The notes under the pieces: generated by a model
Seen by the model: only the letters and a program-made list of their open reading frames with translations
What the model was told of the DNA's origin: nothing
Database searches by the model: none
Translations under genes and position numbers: made by a program
NCBI RefSeq assembly: GCF_022458985.1
Contig: NC_061771.1
Location: forward strand, 22,951,501 to 23,015,500
DNA: 64,000 bases
Direction: 5' to 3'
Source: Mugil cephalus
Lineage: Eukaryota; Chordata; Actinopteri; Mugiliformes; Mugilidae
Shown here: one piece after another, positions 1 to 30,536 of the stretch
Layout: each line of letters starts with the position of its first letter
How positions within the stretch are numbered: the first letter of the stretch is position 1

Positions 1-516
1 ACACACACACACTCTTGAAGCACTCGGCGTTGCCCCGCGCGGCCGCCAGACCCTCATCGATTTGTGTCGAGAGATGCGCCGAGTCTCGTGTTTTCGTGGA
101 CGCAGACGAGATGCGTTTCAGAGTTTCTGACGCTTGGTATTCAGATGGGAGACGCAGGCAGACGGATGCATGTTTATTTAATCCACTGCGCGCTCGTACA
201 GTCCTGCCCTCCATCTCATGAAATCGAAACCTAAAGATCTTTGCATGGTTAATTGTGTGGAATTAAATTACATCTGCCACAAATCATTGCTAGATATTTA
301 GATTTTTTTTAATGCTTAATTAAGAATTAATGGTTAAATAAATCTGCTGCGTGTCAATGGTGGAAACACTGGCAAAACAACAAAATAGTCACAGCTTCAC
401 AGTGAAATCAAGAGCAGCCTTCAGCTCATATTCGTATCTGGATTGTTGTGATCTGTGCACGTCAAACGCGTAAACACCAGCCAAAGGATGCTTTTCAGAA
501 AAATATGCAGACTCAC

Positions 517-932
517 CTGTGTGCGCGGCTCAGTCTTGACAAGATGCAGGTCAATGGGTACACTCTCCTCTTTTTCGGTGCTCCACCTTCCTCTCCGTAT
601 TCCACTCTTTCCCTCCTCCACGCTCACTCCCTGACCTGTTTTCCTCCTCAGCACGCTCTCGTGCACTTTCAGCCGTCACTTGTGCGCTCACTCGCTCTCC
701 TCCTCCTCCTCCTCCTCCTCCTCCTCCTCCTCCTCCTCCTCCTCCACCGCCGCCACTCCTTGCAGCTCTTCGTGCCTCGGCCCGAAAACGGGCAGCGGCT
801 CTCCTCCGCCATTGGCCGCGCTCCGTTAGCCCTGCCTCTGCACCATTCGTTGACCGGCCTGTCACAATCACAGCTCCCTGCCCACCGGTGCGGCTCGCAG
901 CAACAGAAGCTCCCTCCCACACCATGAATCAT
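517..932 (-). promoter_or_regulatory. Putative CpG-type promoter and non-coding first exon of a minus-strand gene
   Basis: This GC-rich block has two inverted CCAAT boxes close by (ATTGG near 809 and near 962) and a long CTC/GAG run. On the minus strand it ends at position 517 in a consensus donor (CAG followed by GTGAGT). All three minus frames give only low-complexity open stretches (poly-Gly, poly-Arg), which fits a 5' UTR better than coding sequence. The gene it would serve runs left out of the window and I could not identify it. It could also be a bidirectional promoter shared with gtf2e2. I see no supported gene in 1-516. Confidence 0.35.
697..745. repeat. (CTC)n trinucleotide microsatellite
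   Basis: About 16 uninterrupted CTC/TCC units lie inside the GC-rich promoter-like block. On the minus strand this reads as GAG/GGA in the putative 5' UTR. Confidence 0.9.
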
Positions 933-1344
933 TCATGATTCAGAGTTGTGTTGTCGGCTCCGATTGGCCGGAGCCGAGTCCAGACCTCAGACGGCATCGA
1001 CGGGGGAGCAGCGGCATTACTGGGACTCCAGCAGAGAGAAGAACCAGCTGGCCACAATTCATGTTATTTTCATTAGACTTCTCTCATAAACGACTCCTGC
1101 GTTATTTTTTTACTGTTAAATGATGTTTTTTTTTCACTGTGTGACATGTCCCTTCTCTACCATGAGCACATCAGTGTGGATATTGTGGCATGTTTTGGTT
1201 AAATCCCACATACGTGTCCCGCTGCCCTAAATACTCACCAGCCGGAAGAACGTGTTATGTCCCCGACAGATACATTATTCATTCTGGTTTGACTCACTTC
1301 TCATTAAAAACTACAGTGTTGTTCTTACTACTTTACACACACAC

Positions 1345-1800
1345 ACTGATCAGCCACAACATTGTGACCACTAATAGGACATAAATAACACTGACCATCT
1401 TGACAATGCAGCGTTCTGCTGGGGAACAATTGGACCTGGCATTGATGTGGATGTTACTTAGACATGTAGCACCCACCTGGACCAGACCAGACCGGACACC
1501 CCCACCCCATAGCAATGACAGGCAGCAGCCACCCCCAGCAGGATGCAACCCGACACAGGCACACGCACAAAAATGGTTTAGGAACCACCTCAGAAAACAT
1601 GAAATACAGCACAAGGTGTTGACCTGGCCTCCAAATTCATTAGATCCCAAACTGATCAAGTATCTGTGGGATGATCCACAGAGCCCCAAGCCCCAAACAA
1701 CACACTATTGCCTGACACCACAGGCTCATGTCCATTCTCTGATGATTCACAACTGTTTTGGAGGAACAAGGGAGACAATATTAGGAACCATGCTAACGGG
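1345..1800 (+). mobile_element. Tc1/mariner-derived MITE, copy 1
   Basis: It starts with the terminal motif GATCAGCCACAACATTGTGA and continues into sequence resembling the 3' half of a Tc1-type transposase gene (TTCTGCTGGG, GATGTTACTTAGACA, TTGACCTGGCCTCC). The right end (AATATTAGGAACC) is truncated before the terminal repeat. It is an internally deleted, non-coding derivative. The same family recurs near 2991, 5920, 10480, 18940, 45597 and 49466. Confidence 0.75.
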
Positions 1801-2002
1801 AAAATACAGTTTTCATGGTTTTTCCTACAAGAGTGTTGACAATGTGAAAAACAGTGTATATAATGACAATATCTGGCAGAACAAATGAAGTACTGATGCT
1901 TTGTTTGACATTGACACACAACATTTTTGTCTGCATGTGGTTCTCTAGAGTCAACCTGCACTTAAACACAGTTTAACCTCTTTGTCCTCTTTTTGTTTGC
2001 AG

Positions 2003-4896
2003 AATCCAGTAATGGCAACATCAACATCAAGGCGAGTTCTGGATACAAGTTTGGCTGCCTGGCCAAGATAGTCAATTACATGAAGGTAACTTATCAATTT
2101 TTACTTATTTATTTTTAACAAACGCACTCTATCGTAGAGGGAACTCTGCTCTGTTAGGTTTCTGCATCAGCCAATAGGAGGTGCTTCAGACCACGGTGGC
2201 TTTTTCCTCTGCAAGTTCAATGAAGAAGTCAAAACATCTTCCCGCTCCATTGTTAGATTTCAGGGTTGTCGTCATCGCCATCAAAGCTCTGTTGTCTAAA
2301 AACTTGTTGTCGGTTGTATCAGTTGAGCGAGTGAGTCAGGAAGTCGTGTCTGCTGCGTAACATTTGGTGTTCAGTCTTTCTTTTTGTATGTAAACAGCTT
2401 GTTTATGGTGCCGTGGCTCTAAAGAGGCACCCAGTGCCTGACACACTCGCTGTCTGACTCATCCCTTTCTGCAGAGCTCACGCTCTGCTTGACAGATTTT
2501 CCTTGAAAGTGTGTAATTTTTTGTGCCATCTGTTGAATTCAGAGTTTTGAGCTGTGTAAAATAACTTGACAGTTTGCACGTAAGGCACCGAATTGCTGCT
2601 CACGTTTGGCAAAAACACCGTCGGAGTTACAGGACTGAGAACTTCTTATGTTTTAAAATAGGAGCTTTGAATGACTTCACACTGTTGATTTTTTTTTTCT
2701 GTTTGTGTGTGTCCTTGTGTGTTTGTTTAACTCACAGACCAGGCATCAGAACGGCGACACACACTTTCTGACTCTGGAGGAGATTCTGGACGAGACCAAA
2801 CTTCTTGACATCAGCATGAAACAGAAACAGTGGCTCATGACTGAGGTGTGTTTCATTCATTTCCAGCACCACAGTTGTGTCATCTATTGTCAGCAGTGCA
2901 CTTACTTTTGTCTTCCTCTGTCTCACTTGCAATCCAAAAAATACTTCTCACAGTCATCTGTGAGTGGATGCAAGAGTTATCACACATACAACGATCAGCC
3001 ATAACATTAAAACCACTGCCAGGAGAAATAAATGACATTCATCATCTTGTGACAATTCAGTGTTCTGCTGGGAAACTTTTGGACATAACATTTGTTTGAA
3101 AACAGAATTGGTACTTGGGCATGTAGCACCCACCTAGACCAGACCAGGTACCCCCACCCCATAGTTATGACACTCCACCCTGAAACAGACGCACAAAAAC
3201 GGTTTAAGAACAACTAAAAAACAGCACAAGGTGTTGACCTGGCCTCCAGATTCACTAGATCCCAAACTGATCAAGTATCTGTGTGATGATCCACAGAGGC
3301 CCCTCCCCTCAACCCACAGGACCCAAAGGCCCCCACTAACAACATCCTGGTACCAGACGCCTGGTACGAGAAGGCCCATGTCCATTCTCTGAGAGTGGTC
3401 ATAATGTTATGCCTGATCGGTGTGTGTGTACCTTGTATGTTGGAAGAGATAGAAGCCAACGCACTAATAACACGCATAAAGTAAAAAGCTACAATACTTG
3501 GATAAGAACTGCAGCTGGATATTACCGTAGTGTATTTGTTTGTAAAAGTTAAATGTTATTTATTTCTCATAACTTTTAATATAAAATCTTTGTTCATTTA
3601 ATTTAAAGAAATAAATGTGCTACTACTCTTAGGCCTTGGTCAACAACCCAAAAATCGACGTCCGGGACGGTACATACGGCTTCAAGCCCAAGTACAACCT
3701 GAAGGACAAGAAAGCCTTACTGAGACTCCTGGACAAACACGACCAGCTGGGCCTGGGAGGAGTGCTGCTGGACGACGTGGAGGAGGGGCTGCCCAACTCG
3801 GCCAAGGCCATCAAGGTAACCCAGATATCATTCAGCTAAAACAAATGCACGTCAGCAATGTACCGACTAAACACTCAGGACAACAAACAAATGGCTTCTC
3901 TTGTGACGGTTCACAGGCTTTGGGGGATCAGATCATCTTTGTGACAAGACCAGACAAGAAGAAGATCCTTTTCTACAATGACAAGCACTGCCAGTTTGCA
4001 GTAGATGAAGGTGAGCGTCAGTCGGCTTCGTCGGTCACTTGTGATGTTGTGTTGTGTTTTTTTTTCTTCTTCCGTTACCTGCACCGTGCATTTAAAAGAT
4101 TTGTCCGCTGTAGGTTCGTATATCCAATAAATCTTGAAGGTTACCTCTTAAAACTTGATGATTCCAATTTGCTTTTCCATTTTCCTGGAAGAGTTTATTT
4201 TCTTTTGCCAGCTGGCTGTTAGCCTCGCGGTGTGTTCAAGTGCTCAGATAGAGGTAATGTGAGGTGACACTGCAGCCAGGCTTCATCGGCAGTAAATCTT
4301 TTAATTATATTTTGGGAGTCTGTACTTTAATACCTCACAATACTGAAGAGCCAAAACCCTTTACCGTGCATTATGGTGTATTCAAATTAGCTCATTTAGT
4401 TTAAACCTTGATTTAATTTCTTATAGTTAACGGGACATCAGACTAAGATCTATATCCACATTTAGATTTAGTTCCCTACATTATTTGCTGCGTTCGGTGT
4501 CCAGCTCTTTAATCCGTGAACTTATCTCATTTGCAGAATTTCAGAAGCTGTGGAGGAGCGTCCCGGTCGACTCCATCGATGAGGAGAAGATTGAGGAGTA
4601 CCTGAAGAAACAAGGCATCTCCTCCATGCAAGAAACAGGACCAAAGAAAGTGGTCAGTTTCATTTTGTTAACAACGTGTCTCTTAGTTTCACTAAAGCCT
4701 TTAACACTCGGTATTGGAGTTTACACGTAATCGAGCGTCATAATCGGCTCCGGTTGTCCCTCTGTGCCCCGTGCAGTTACCAGTTCAGAAGAGAAAGAAG
4801 CAGAGTGGCCAGAGGAAGAGACAGTTCAAGACCCACAACAACCATTTGGCGGGAGTGCTGGAGGACTATTCAGACGGAGTGCCTGTGAAGAAGTGA
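2003..4896 (+). CDS. gtf2e2: General transcription factor IIE subunit 2 (TFIIE beta), 3' six exons
   Basis: TFIIE beta pairs with TFIIE alpha in the RNA polymerase II pre-initiation complex, helps recruit TFIIH and contacts single-stranded promoter DNA. Exons read as 2003-2085, 2738-2845, 3633-3815, 3917-4010, 4537-4652 and 4777-4896, all with AG/GT borders and continuous phase, giving 233 residues to the stop. The sequence covers the tandem winged-helix core ([56 protein letters not shown]) and the basic C-terminal helix region ending in [14 protein letters not shown]. Human TFIIE beta is about 291 residues, so roughly 55-60 N-terminal residues (the Ser/Lys-rich leader) are missing. No exon encoding them was found at 1-2002, so it probably lies to the left of the window. 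Intron 2 contains a Tc1-type MITE. The 3' UTR runs to an AATAAA near 5448. Identity is very secure; only the 5' end is open. Confidence 0.95.
2991..3425 (+). mobile_element. Tc1/mariner-derived MITE, copy 2 (gtf2e2 intron)
   Basis: Both terminal inverted repeats are present: GATCAGCCATAACATTA on the left and TAATGTTATGCCTGATC on the right. The interior keeps fragments of transposase 3' sequence and no usable frame. It lies in the intron between the second and third gtf2e2 exons of this window. Confidence 0.8.
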
Positions 4897-5447
4897 AATC
4901 TTCTCACTGAAAAACGGCTGGAGATGGAGGAGACCCTGGCCCCACTACGATAAAGACATTTAATGGCAGTCTGTGATGTCAGACAAACTAGCTTATTTTA
5001 CTTTCTTCCCATTCCCCCTGTGAATTACTTGGAGTCAATAGCAACTGTGTTGTGGAATTGTTTTTTTTTTCTAAGTCAGTCGTACCAGAAATACGCTGGA
5101 AGGAGGAAAAAAAAGTACAAAGATGCTGTTTGAAAACACATAACTCCTGACAGGGGACGCCACAGTCATACTGTTAAAGTGTAAATACATTTTGCCCTCA
5201 TTTCATTTAGTTTGTTGCAAAGAGGCGTGTGAAAAGATTTATTTCAATGGTTAACAGTTGTCTGATGGCTGCTTCCCGTCGTCTAATGGGAGCTGCAGTG
5301 GAAAGTCGCCGTGTGGTGCGCAGCGCATCGCCCTGAAGCCTCGGCCGGCATCAAACATCTTCAACTTCTGATTCAAAACATGTAAATATGTTACACCGTA
5401 GCACCGAGGCGTGGGGGTTGAAAATGAGGACTTTTTGAACTGATTTT

Positions 5448-5453
5448 AATAAA
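5448..5453 (+). terminator. gtf2e2 polyadenylation signal
   Basis: AATAAA lies about 550 bases after the gtf2e2 stop, at the end of an AT-rich 3' UTR with no competing frame. It is the first canonical signal after the stop. Confidence 0.6.
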
Positions 5454-5751
5454 GGACATTATTACACAATGGTGCATCGCTTCTCCTGGATCAGAGTTGT
5501 GCTTTTCAATAATCAACATTAATCCCACAGATGCGCAGTTGGATTGAGTGGTCAAGGCCACGCCTTCAGCTGAAAGTGTTTTCAGCGCGGCAGGGTGTAC
5601 TGTACCCTGAGACAGCCCACTGCCACCGAGGAACACTGTTGCCATGCCAACGGAGTCTGCAACAGTGTTTACCTGCCGCATGTCAAAGTAGCATCCACAA
5701 ATAAGACAAGACAGGAGACGGCGTTTCCCAAAATAACGCTGCCCAGAGCAA

Positions 5752-5793
5752 TGTATGCACTCCTGCAAGACGTCTCCTGCAGGAGTGCATACA
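5752..5793. repeat. Perfect 16-bp inverted repeat (foldback hairpin)
   Basis: The arms 5752-5767 and 5778-5793 are perfect reverse complements separated by a 10-base loop. The site is between the ends of gtf2e2 and dctn6, in a stretch (about 5460-5900) with no recognised gene, although a 162-codon minus-strand frame (5391-5879) spans it. That frame matches no family I know. Confidence 0.8.
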
Positions 5794-5919
5794 GCTGTCA
5801 TCTCTTCCTCAGGTAAACCACACATCCGTCCAAACATGAGGCCTTTTCCAGCAAATAAAATCAAGAACCGAATGTTCACTTGCTATTCTAATATCCCACC
5901 CCAGGGCAGGTGCCGTTTT

Positions 5920-5981
5920 AACTTAATCAATGCTATTCACTTAACTGGTCAGTGGTTTTAATATTATGGCTGATTAGTGTG
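5920..5981 (+). mobile_element. Solo terminal fragment of a Tc1-type MITE
   Basis: Only the right-hand terminal repeat is recognisable (TGGTTTTAATATTATGGCTG, then ATTAGTGTG), without a partner. I see no gene between this fragment and the dctn6 stop at 6414, a stretch that should include the dctn6 3' UTR. Confidence 0.55.
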
Positions 5982-6413
5982 TAGAATATAGAATTCAGAG
6001 GGTCAGTGTAAATGCTGGACGTGTCATTTTTTTGTGAGTTTGTATCATTTTGACACTGGGTATTCACTGTAAACGTGTGTATTCATATAATCTACACTAT
6101 TTTAAGCCATATCAGTAGAACACTGATAAATAGATAATACTCAGAGATCAGCACATCAAGTAGACATTCAACACTTTAGGTTATTTAATGACAAAATGGT
6201 GCATAGGCACAGCATGATGAAGTTTAAAAACCTGATCTGCTGTTGCAGTTTAGAATAGAAAATATCAGTCAGGAAAAATTATTCAGGCTAGAAACATATT
6301 ATATAATTATATACATACATGTTGTTTTGCAGCAAGATCTATTTAAACGCGGGTTCGCCGGCCATTTACAATCCAACTTAAAAAAAACAACAAAAAAAGT
6401 ATAAAGTTATGTC

Positions 6414-8486
<2,073 letters not shown>

Positions 8487-8557
8487 TGTGATATTTGAGG
8501 TTGGATGGGAGGCGCCCTTGTTTCATTCAGTCATCGATTTCTAATCCTTGCCACGAA

Positions 8558-8567
8558 TGCGCATGCG
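8558..8567. promoter_or_regulatory. NRF1 site in the dctn6 promoter
   Basis: TGCGCATGCG is a full palindromic NRF1 consensus about 70 bases upstream of the dctn6 start codon, a typical position for a TATA-less housekeeping promoter. Binding is inferred. Confidence 0.6.
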
Positions 8568-8779
8568 TCCATCGACAACCGGAACTTATAATATAAATAA
8601 TAAGTTCTGCTTAATGTTTAGAAACTGGAATTCAAATAATTTGGAAACTCGTGTAGTTTTTAAAGTTATTAGACAGAGGTATATGTGAATATACATTTAA
8701 ACAAGTTAACTTAAATATTTTGCAACATCATTATTTAGAGTTTGACCACAAACCCCGCCTATAATTGTGTATGTGTTTA

Positions 8780-8787
8780 TCACATGA
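8780..8787. promoter_or_regulatory. MiT/TFE-type E-box upstream of hgsnat
   Basis: TCACATGA is the extended E-box (M-box/CLEAR-like) bound by MITF, TFE3 and TFEB, which control lysosomal genes. It lies about 360 bases upstream of the first hgsnat ATG in the dctn6-hgsnat intergenic space. The motif is short, so chance occurrence is possible. I see no other gene in 8487-9142. Confidence 0.35.
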
Positions 8788-9142
8788 CAAACATTTGATC
8801 CGAGAGAAAGGCGACATCTGCCGTTGTATCTGAGGCTAATGTTACCATGTTACTTTTACAATGTAGAGATTGTTATGTGACTATTATGTTTGTATAGTTG
8901 AATGCCTTTTCTCGGTCAAAATAGCCCTAATATTTACAAGTGAAAATACAATTTTTGTATTATATAACTCTTATATGAGAGTGAAACGCTGGTGTGAGCG
9001 CAAGACATGCTTTGCTGTGACATTTGGACTTTTACCTGCGATCTGAACAGGTAGCGTCACTAAAAATAGTAAGTTTGTCCCTCGTCGCGTCCACTACAAT
9101 ATCAAAACAGGGAAGCACCGGAGGTGGGATCTGCCTCCTGCT

Positions 9143-19717
<10,575 letters not shown>

Positions 19718-20994
19718 AAGCGTGTCCCTAAGTGACGGGAAAAAACAAAAGCGAAGGACACTGTTTACATCATGATTGCTGGAGATATAAACTTAAAATG
19801 TTTATATATGCGAAACGGGAAAACTGATTTATTTTGTCAAAACTGCAATGATTCTCTCTAAACCTCTTCGTTTATTTGAATGTCACTCACTACTTTATAG
19901 GACCAAACACCTCTTTTCAAAGGTCTTTAATTACAAAGCGGCTGAGAACCTGCCAGATATCTTCTCTCACTCAGGAAGAATAGTTTGTAAACATGATAAC
20001 TAAAGTATTAATACTGACTGTGTGTTATAGACAAAGGTTTTCATCCCTATTCTAGGACAGCGCACTACGGCGGCCGACTGTTGCAGTTGCGGTTCAACAA
20101 ACCCTCGTTGACTTCACGGTGGCACAATCACCGCTGCCATCTCAGTTACTGTTGAAACTTAGGTGTGGTTTTGTGACTCCTGAGCGGAGGACTGTAAATG
20201 ATGTACCCTCGAAACAAAAAAAAAAATGACACCAAGAATGCGTTATCTTGCATCAACAGTGCAAGATGGACCTGATAAAAGTAAACAAGAGGGGACACGG
20301 TGCAGCATCTGCAGCATCTCATTCCTCAGATGCTGGTGTGGCTTTAATCGCGGTTCATCAGTTTGCAGTTGCGCTTGAGTCTAAACGTCATTTGCAATAT
20401 CAGGTCAACATAAGGAGCTGGATGTTACCAAGTGTTGAGGGGAAGTAGAGGACGGCGTGTCAGTTGACTGTTGAGGTCTGCTGGGGGTTGCTGGCTTTGC
20501 ATTTTTGGTAAATGCAGAACCAGTGAGTGTGTCTATTTTTTGATCAGGTTTTCCAAAAAAAAAAAAAAATCGTCACACAACCTCCTTTTTTTTTATGGTT
20601 TCACACGCATATTTTCAGTTTAGCGGTGGCAGAAATGATTGGCCCTCATCTTGCCAAAACATTCACTAGCTATTGTGTCATCATCGAACTCGTTGCTCGT
20701 GCTGTGTATCTCCATATAAAGTGGTTTCATTATGAGATTTTAAAGTACAGTATAAAACCAGGCAGTGTCTTAACCCTGTTGCCGTTGCCCGCGCTGTATC
20801 GTATAAATGTGGCCCCTTTTTTAGGATTCATGTAAACCTTACTTTTAATAACAGTTTTGTGGGCATATGCTGTGACAGATTGTGGAATTACTGCTCATCT
20901 AGTACTGTCTTAATTGATTTCCTTTATTTTGTTGAACTTTTGTACACATTTTTTTTTTTTTTTTTACCTACACTATTTGCAACTACATTTATTT

Positions 20995-21000
20995 AATAAA
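20995..21000 (+). terminator. hgsnat polyadenylation signal
   Basis: AATAAA occurs about 1.28 kb after the hgsnat stop. The stretch 19718-20994 holds no other supported gene and reads as 3' UTR. Another candidate is the AATAAAA near 21111. Confidence 0.5.
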
Positions 21001-21596
21001 ATCTATTCTGAAATATTATTGGCTTTGAGTTTGATGTCGATTTATTAATTTATTAATTTTTATTATTTATTTGTAATGTGGTCTTGCTGTATATACCCTC
21101 CTCTGGTTAAAATAAAAAAAAAAAACTTTCTTTGAGAATAAAATAAATAATTGCACGTCTTATCAAACCCCATGTGGAGGATTTCACATAACTGCACGCC
21201 TTTCCAGTGCTGCAGATCATTTATCGTATAGCTGCGGTGGTTCCAGCTCTGCGGTGTGGAAAGGTGCAGTCTGTTTTATTGCTCAATAAGGCGTGGGAAT
21301 CGAGTTACAGTGTGAGAAGGGAGAGGAGAAAAAAAAAGCGAGTTGTGAGAACGCCTCATCCTCTCGCGATACCGCCGCTCCATCTCCATTCATGTTTATT
21401 GTGAGAGTTTTTCTACTCTCGCGCGACTTTGCAACTTTCCCACGCCTGTTGTTTTGGCGTCTGCCCTCTGCCCCTCCCTCCCCCCCTCCCCCTCCCTCTC
21501 TCCCCTACTTCTCACCCCTTTGCCCCATCACACCTCCCCCTCGTTCTCTCCCTTCTTTTCCTCCCACTCTGTTTGTGCCGTTGGCTTTGGTTAAGG

Positions 21597-21703
21597 AGAG
21601 AGGGGGGGTGAGGGGGGGGGGGGAACTTGGGGGAGGGATCTCGCGATTGTTGGACTTTTTTTTTTTTTTTTTCTTTTGGGGGTGGAGGGGGGGGGGGAGT
21701 TAT
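21597..21703 (+). promoter_or_regulatory. G-rich 5' UTR/promoter of rbpj with G-quadruplex potential
   Basis: Several runs of five to thirteen G occur at 21602-21640 and 21678-21699, just upstream of the rbpj ATG, after a long pyrimidine-rich stretch (about 21460-21580). The start codon itself is in AAGATGGCGCC, which resembles a YY1 site as found at TATA-less start regions. Confidence 0.5.
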
Positions 21704-21710
21704 TCGGAAG

Positions 21711-27769
<6,059 letters not shown>

Positions 27770-30200
27770 TAGCGTTAGTTAAATGTGTGTGTGTGTGTGT
27801 GCGTGCAATGAATGACTGAGTGTAAAGCTGTTGGCATGTACTCCAAAGAGGCCCATGGACCCGGGGAAGAACTGCAAAGAAGCATTTCAATGAGGCAACT
27901 GTGAAATCAAGAGAAATGCTTGAGAGTTGGAAAAAAAAAAGACAAGCTCTGACTTGTGATAATTGACCCTTTACTTTAGCGCCCTCTTGTGGACACCTTT
28001 GGACATGTCATAATCCCCAATCTGAGGAACTTGTTTGCCTTGATCTTCACCTACAACAAAAAAAAAAAACAACCTTGTGTATGACATCTTAACTCTCACA
28101 GCAATGACATTTGTACAATAACATTTTTTTTTATACACTCGAGGGTTTGGAAGCTACTTTTTACTCTGCTTTCTTACTACCATGGTCAAATATTCTTATT
28201 GAAAAACACGTTGATCTAACGATTGTGAGCAAGGGAAATTTTTTTAAGAGTAACATAGTTTTTATGGACCAAGGAATATTATTATATTATTTTATTCATA
28301 TTATATTTTATAAGCTTTTTGCTGAGGTACATTTTGACATGGTGTTTTTTTGTATGATACTGCATAGTAACTTCACTTTACCAAATAGTTTGTGATGCTG
28401 TCAGCTCCTGAAATGGTGAAGGTGGACAACGACGTCTCCATATGTCTCCTCACCTTTTTTTTTTTTTTTAAATGCCTACTGACTTAATAGTGATCAACCT
28501 TTTAACAATGAAAAAATCTGTCTTTGTTTTTAAGGTGGTGCCTTAGAGAAAAAAGACGGTTATTTGCGTGCTCCTCGAGGCCACTGACCAGTTTCTTATT
28601 TCACTTCCCGTAAAAGATCACACTTTTGATGAGCATAAGAGAGAACGTGTGAGTTTGGGAGTACGCATCAGGGCGTTCTGCTTTCTAATCAGTATGCTCT
28701 TCTTGTGCTAAAACTCAAATCTGAACTTAATCAGCCTCTCTTGTGAGCGTAGCTATGAACGCAGCAGTGTTTCTCTTCCCGAGCAAGTGCCTCCTTTGAA
28801 CAAAAAAAAAAAAACATGGGTTTCTGTTCTCCTGGGTGTATTCGCACAACCCAGAAGACATTGAAGGAATGTCAAAGCTGTAATTCAGAGGGGCTTTGAA
28901 GTTTTCTTTTGATACTGTGCCTATGTGTTCGGAAGCAGAGCTTTACTACCATCTTTGCCTTGTAGCGATTTCTTAGTAATCCCACCCTGGTAATGACCGG
29001 GGTTGACTTTTTCTGAAGCTGAAGTTTTGTCAAACATGACCTCTGGCTGCAAATGTGGTCGGCCGTGAATGTGTTTTTAGGTCATACTGTATGTGATGAG
29101 GTACCAACATCAGCTCAGAGTAAAAACAAAAAAAAAACAAAAAAAAGGCACTGACTTATCAAAGTAAGTCAAGATGCGCTGCCCTAACTACTACCACTAC
29201 TGTACCGACAGTATCTGTCTCGTTTCTCACACGTTACCCTGATTTCCACGCTTCTTGTGTGTGTTGTACTGTACATGACGTCAAAGTGATATGTAAATAA
29301 CAGTAAATGTTCATAAAAAGGATGTGAATCACTTTTTTTGTATTTGTGTTTTCAGCAGGATGCGGATTTTATGCGCATTATTTACATCAACAACACCTCT
29401 TGGTGTTGAAATCCTTTCAGTTTATTCTATACATCTACCCTCTCTCCAACTCCGTTTTGCACAATACCTGACAGTTAAACCTCATAAACATACTGTCTTT
29501 GCTCAGTTAGGATCATATTCCAAGGGGGATGTCAGGATAATAATGGCTAGAAAGATTTATTTCAGCTTTTACTCTCAAAAAAAAGAAAAAGAAAAACTCA
29601 AACTGATTGTAGGGCTTTGTGATAGCTACTTAAATACCTTAACTTTGTTGTCCTTAAAAGGATACTACACCACCCATATGTGGAATTTAGTCACTCAGTG
29701 TATCGCCCAGAGTTGGATAAGTGAGGACAGATCTAGACTTGGGCAAAGCACCGCTGCCTCTGTACTGGACAAGTGAGTACAAGTCATGAGGTGGTGTCAA
29801 GACCACAAACAAATTGTACGATGAGGACTGTACCTTAGTGAGCTGCTTTGGCTTGGAATATGCTCCCATGTAATATCAGAAACATCAGTAGTTGATTGTA
29901 GTTTAAGAAGTTACTTAAACATAAATTGCTATAGTCCTATATGGCTAAGTACTTGGTAAGTCACTGTATAGATTCATAATTTGTGTGCTGTATTTCGGAG
30001 ACTATATTGGTTATTGGTGTTTTATTTACACTTAGAGTGACTTCAGTTATTTGCTGAATTATTATATTTAATCTGTTTTGTTGTTCTATTTAGTTATTTA
30101 GCACAATTTCAGTTTTTTTTTATTTTCATAGCTGAATTTGTTATGTGGGACCCCAGGAAGACTAGCTACCACTTGGTGGAAGCTAATGGGGACCCTAATA
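27770..30200 (+). other. rbpj 3' UTR and intergenic sequence
   Basis: No convincing coding exon was found. The first 1.5 kb reads as a long 3' UTR (AT-rich, short homopolymer runs, a TG/GC repeat near 27785). A sequence near 30145-30200 (GGACCCCAGGAAGACTAGCT, then AATGGGGACCCTAATAAA) resembles the 3' end of a common interspersed retroelement. Confidence 0.4.
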
Positions 30201-30208
30201 AAGGTGCA

Positions 30209-30271
30209 AAGACACCACGCAGCACCTGAACACACCAGCGTGACTGGTTTTCAGGTGCTGCGTGGTGTCTT
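30209..30271. repeat. Perfect 22-bp inverted repeat hairpin
   Basis: The arms 30209-30230 and 30250-30271 are perfect reverse complements separated by a 19-base loop. The loop itself holds a further 5-bp ACCAG/CTGGT stem. The hairpin lies just downstream of a retroelement-like tail, between rbpj and stim2. Confidence 0.85.
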
Positions 30272-30536
30272 CACGTCTGGTAGTGGTGCTTCATCGGAAT
30301 ATAGTCCCAAGTCCATATCTGCCTACGCTATTCCTGGGTGTTAATTGCGTTGACGTTTGAGTTTATCTCTTTTGCGAACAACTGGCCAAGTGACAACACT
30401 TCATTACAGCACCTATGCTAAGCTAAAGCTAACAGCTGTGCTGCCGGATTATGACGATGCCTTGATTGCTTTAAAAGTGCCTTTTGTCACTTATCCAACT
30501 CTAGGGAATACAGTGAGTGCAGTGAAGTACGCTTAG

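Noticed and set aside
1-60. Minus-strand block reading IDEGLAAARGNAECFK before a GT repeat, possibly an exon end
   Set aside because: It is open and GC-rich with a potential donor, but too short and at the window edge to support a gene.
448-932. Long frames with poly-Leu, poly-Gly or poly-Arg on both strands
   Set aside because: They are translations of the CTC/GAG microsatellite in a promoter-like region and have no domain or splice support.
1400-1888. 162-codon plus frame
   Set aside because: It reads through a decayed Tc1-derived element in the wrong frame and carries no transposase motif.
5391-5879. 162-codon minus frame
   Set aside because: It has no recognisable domain, includes the perfect hairpin and has no splice partners; kept only as a note.
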